Assembly: GCA_016867695.1 (NCBI GenBank)
Contig: VGIY01000007.1
Coordinates: forward strand, 1 to 24,307
From: Candidatus Eiseniibacteriota bacterium
GTDB lineage: Bacteria > Eisenbacteria > RBG-16-71-46 > CAIMUX01 > WJJG01
Length of the DNA stretch: 24,307 nucleotides
Direction of reading: 5' to 3'
The notes beneath the pieces were generated by a model. The model was given only the letters and a program-made list of their open reading frames with translations. It did no database searches and had not been told where the DNA came from. A program made the translations under genes and the position numbers. This document shows, piece after piece, positions 22,092 through 24,307 of the stretch (the first letter of the stretch is position 1; every line of letters begins with the position of its first letter).

Positions 22092-23834
22092 ATGTTCCCG
22101 ACGGGCTCGACGCGCCGGCCGGCCCGCCCAGGCATCCTGGCCGCCTGCCTGGCTCTGGCCGCCCTGGCCTCGCCCGCCCTGGCGGGGATGCCGCTGGAGG
22201 CGACCCCCTTCTGGCAGTCGGCGCCCAACGGCCACCGCGCCACCGGCGGCGCCTGGGCCGACGTCGACGGCGACGGCTGGATCGACATGATCGTGGCCAA
22301 CGGCAACGACATGGCCCGCCAGAACCTGGTCGTCTACCACAACAACGGCGACGGCACGTTCCCGCTCGATCCGACCTGGGTCTCGGCGGACGCCGACTAC
22401 CACGGGCACCTCGATGTCGGCGACATCAACGGTGACGGCCTCGTGGACGTGGCCGTGGCGGTCTACCTCGGACCCAACCGCTTCGGCGATCCGGGCTGCG
22501 TGAAGGTCTATCTCAACAACGGCGAGGGGGGATTCCACCCCCTGCCGAGCTGGATCAGCGCTGACCGCTTCTTCTGCTTCTCGGTCGCGCTGGGCGACGC
22601 CGACGGCGACGGCGACCTGGACCTGGCCTGCGCCTGCGGCGAGGACTACTACGACGATCCGGAGCGCCAGCGGATCTACTTCAACGACGGCGGCGTCCTG
22701 GAGGCGACCCCGTCCTGGCTGTCGACCGAGATCGGCTACGCCCTCGATGTGTTCTGGAGCGACGTCGACGGCGACGGCGACCTCGACCTGGCCTTCTGCG
22801 GCACCTCCACGCCGCTGCGCATTTACCTCAACGCCCAGACGGCGGGGGGCGGCATCGCCACCACCGCCTCCTGGGAGAACGCCGACCTGCCCCAGTACGG
22901 CAACACCTGCGCGCTCGCCGACTGGAACGGGGACGGCTTCCCGGAACTGGCCGTGGCCGACAACAGCCAGCTCGGCGGCCTGGGACGCTTCAAGGTCTAC
23001 GCCAACACGGGCGGGACGCTGGAAGCGACGCCCGCCTGGACTTCGAACGACGGCGGCTACGGGTCCCACGTCTCCTGGATCGATCCCGACCTGGACGGCG
23101 ACCTGGACCTGGCGACCGGCCGCTGGTGGGGCGCGGCGCGCATCTACGAGAACACCGGCGGGACGCTGACGGGCAACCCGGTCTGGTCGAGCAGCGTCGC
23201 CCCGGTGATCGAGAACATGTTCTGGGGCGACGTCGACAACGACGGGCTGCTGCCCACCGGCCTGACGATCGCCAGCGGGGACGGCGCGCGCACGCACTTC
23301 ACGCTCGGCCGCGCGCCGGCCCGGTCGGTGGACGAGGTCCGCGTCGACGGGGCCACGCTCCCGCCGACCGCCTACGCCGTGCACGAGGGCAACGGCTGGA
23401 TCTCCCTCGCCGCGCCTCCTCCTCCGGGGCAGGGGAACGTGGAGATCCGCTACACCTGGTCGGCGGACGACGATCTGGGCATGACCACCTGGGACAGCAC
23501 GCGCGGCAACTACATCTTCCTGCACCAGGGGGTCGCCGCCGCGCCTCCCGCGGCGCAGGCGGTGGCGGCCATGACGGTCGCCCCGAATCCGATGATCGGC
23601 ATGACCGCCCTGCGCTATCGGGGCGCATGCGCGGACCGGGCGCGAGTCGCGGTGCACGACGTGGACGGGCGCCTCGTGCGTACCCTGCACGACGGCCCGC
23701 TGCCGGAGGGGCTGATCAGCTGGCAGTGGGACCGGCGCGACGAGGCCGGGAGAATCGTCGCCAGCGGCGTCTACTTCGCCCGCATGGAAGCCGCCGGCGA
23801 GACGGCTTCCCGCAGGCTGGTCGTGCTGAGGTAG
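22092..23834 (+). CDS. Secreted FG-GAP/VCBS repeat protein with FlgD-type C-terminal domain
   Basis: The 580-residue protein starts at ATG 22092 with GGAGG (22081-22085) 6 nt upstream. A signal peptide (ILAACLALAALASPALA) is followed by about seven FG-GAP/VCBS units with calcium-binding Asp loops: DVDGDGWIDM, DINGDGLVDV, DADGDGDLDL, DVDGDGDLDL, DWNGDGFPEL, DPDLDGDLDL and a degenerate DVDNDGLL. These predict a beta-propeller. A sandwich-like region follows (VDEVRVDGATLPPTAYAVHEGNGWISL), then an FlgD-like Ig tail (VAVHDVDGRLVRTLHDGPLPEGLISWQWDRRDEAGRIVASGVYFARMEA). That tail is clearly similar to the end of the selenoprotein at 11824-13878, so both are probably exported or anchored by the same route. 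Surface adhesion or binding is a family-level guess. Confidence 0.9.
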   Translation: MFPTGSTRRPARPGILAACLALAALASPALAGMPLEATPFWQSAPNGHRATGGAWADVDGDGWIDMIVANGNDMARQNLVVYHNNGDGTFPLDPTWVSADADYHGHLDVGDINGDGLVDVAVAVYLGPNRFGDPGCVKVYLNNGEGGFHPLPSWISADRFFCFSVALGDADGDGDLDLACACGEDYYDDPERQRIYFNDGGVLEATPSWLSTEIGYALDVFWSDVDGDGDLDLAFCGTSTPLRIYLNAQTAGGGIATTASWENADLPQYGNTCALADWNGDGFPELAVADNSQLGGLGRFKVYANTGGTLEATPAWTSNDGGYGSHVSWIDPDLDGDLDLATGRWWGAARIYENTGGTLTGNPVWSSSVAPVIENMFWGDVDNDGLLPTGLTIASGDGARTHFTLGRAPARSVDEVRVDGATLPPTAYAVHEGNGWISLAAPPPPGQGNVEIRYTWSADDDLGMTTWDSTRGNYIFLHQGVAAAPPAAQAVAAMTVAPNPMIGMTALRYRGACADRARVAVHDVDGRLVRTLHDGPLPEGLISWQWDRRDEAGRIVASGVYFARMEAAGETASRRLVVLR

Positions 23835-23836
23835 CG

Positions 23837-23852
23837 GGCCCCGATCGGGGCC
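23837..23852 (+). terminator. Palindromic hairpin after the FG-GAP gene
   Basis: GGCCCCGATCGGGGCC is a perfect 16-nt palindrome 3 nt after the stop, and a related GGGCCCCGGTCGGG stretch follows about 20 nt later. As a hairpin, the loop must open the central pairs. There is no U-tract. Confidence 0.35.
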
Positions 23853-23918
23853 TGGCGCTGGCGGGCCCCGGTCGGGTGCCGACGGCCGACTCGACGGGAG
23901 GCGGCGGGCGGGTCCCCC

Positions 23919-24307
23919 ATGCGCACGGATGCCTATGTGACGGCCGACACGCTCGCCCGGCGCACCCGGGTCTGGCTGGGCGAGATCCGCAGCGCGATCG
24001 CGCCCAGGCCTCGCCTGCAGCTCGTTCCCGGCCGCTGCGCCCTCCTGGTGATCGACATGCTTCGCTATTTCGCCGACCCCGGGGGGCGTTGCCGCCTGCC
24101 GGCGGCCGAGGCCGTCGCGCCGCGCATCGGCGCGCTGCTCGCCGCCTGGAGGGAGGAGGGGACCGGGCGCGGGCCGGTCGTCTTCACCCGGCACGCCCAC
24201 CATGGCGAGCACGACCTCGGCATGCTCGGCCGCTTCTTCCAGGACCACATCCGCGCCGGGGAGCCGGAGTCCGAGATCATCCCCGCCCTCGCGCCGCGGC
24301 CGGGAGA
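23919..24307 (+). CDS. Isochorismatase-family cysteine hydrolase (5' part, truncated by window end)
   Basis: From ATG 23919 the frame is open to the window end, giving 129 residues. CALLVIDMLRYFADPGGRCRLP is the first strand of the isochorismatase-like fold, with the catalytic Asp in VIDM. VVFTRHAHHGEHDLGMLGRFFQDHI contains the T-R-H substrate-loop region, and SEIIPALAPRPG precedes the catalytic Lys region of this family (the Lys and Cys lie beyond the window). Such enzymes hydrolyse amides or the isochorismate ether bond; the exact substrate cannot be told. GGAGG (23907-23911 region GGGAGGCGG) lies rather far upstream, so the start is moderately certain. It is 84 nt after the FG-GAP gene with a hairpin in between. 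Confidence 0.82.
   Translation, partial: MRTDAYVTADTLARRTRVWLGEIRSAIAPRPRLQLVPGRCALLVIDMLRYFADPGGRCRLPAAEAVAPRIGALLAAWREEGTGRGPVVFTRHAHHGEHDLGMLGRFFQDHIRAGEPESEIIPALAPRPG

Noticed and set aside
21756..24248. 830-residue minus-strand ORF opposite the FG-GAP gene
   Set aside because: It is an antisense shadow: its Val/Asp/Gly-rich text mirrors the repeated Asp-Gly codons of the FG-GAP units, and it crosses promoters and repeats.

Overview
The window is very G+C-rich bacterial chromosome with canonical Shine-Dalgarno sites, sigma70-like promoters (TTGnC...TAnnnT) and ATG/GTG starts. Several secreted proteins fit the FCB/PVC-adjacent candidate phyla (Eisenbacteria, Krumholzibacteriota and similar): a VCBS/FG-GAP repeat protein and an Omp28/thioredoxin-like protein that both end in a FlgD-type Ig-like C-terminal domain, plus small lipoproteins and signal-peptide proteins of unknown function. 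The phylum is an inference. No rRNA, tRNA, IS element, phage gene or CRISPR array was seen.

Layout. 1-147: 3' end of a membrane protein. 144-1889 (-): a protein of four PAS domains without an output domain. 2119-4644 (-): operon of a HlyD-like adaptor, a VTC-type polyphosphate polymerase domain protein and a DUF4956 membrane protein. 4645-5183: gene-free, very GC-rich, with divergent promoters. 5184-7617 (+): overlapping genes for an outer-membrane beta-barrel-like protein, endonuclease IV and a CoA-pyrophosphatase-type Nudix hydrolase. 7580-10525 (-): GNAT, a TIM-barrel-like protein and an unknown protein. 10660-10917 (-): S4 RNA-binding protein. 11152-11580 (+): small winged-helix/coiled-coil protein behind a promoter embedded in an inverted repeat. 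11824-13878 (+): secreted thioredoxin-like protein read through an in-frame TGA. 14140-15792 (+): Cys-rich secreted protein and a lipoprotein. 15767-19314 (-): two GT-C membrane glycosyltransferase-like proteins, the first with TPRs. 19436-20619 (-): two small exported proteins separated by a 39-bp tandem repeat. 20906-21796 (+): FN3 lipoprotein. 22092-23834 (+): FG-GAP protein behind a 16-bp tandem array. 23919-end (+): 5' part of an isochorismatase-family hydrolase.

Main discovery. The gene at 11824-13878 carries an in-frame TGA (11947-11949) exactly where the family has the first cysteine of its thioredoxin CxxC motif, giving U-S-F-C. Eighteen bases after the TGA, a short GC stem closes an AGGUGU loop that closely resembles the AGGUCU loop of the E. 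coli fdhF SECIS, at nearly the same distance. The upstream piece carries the start, ribosome-binding site and signal peptide; the downstream piece carries the rest of the fold. TGA is an ordinary stop elsewhere in the window. I read this as a selenoprotein: an exported, FlgD-tailed Omp28/thioredoxin-like protein with Sec at the catalytic position. I do not know of a described selenoprotein of this architecture.

Other structure worth attention: two different tandem repeat arrays next to exported-protein genes, strong hairpins without U-tracts just after several stop codons, and three tail-to-tail gene overlaps.
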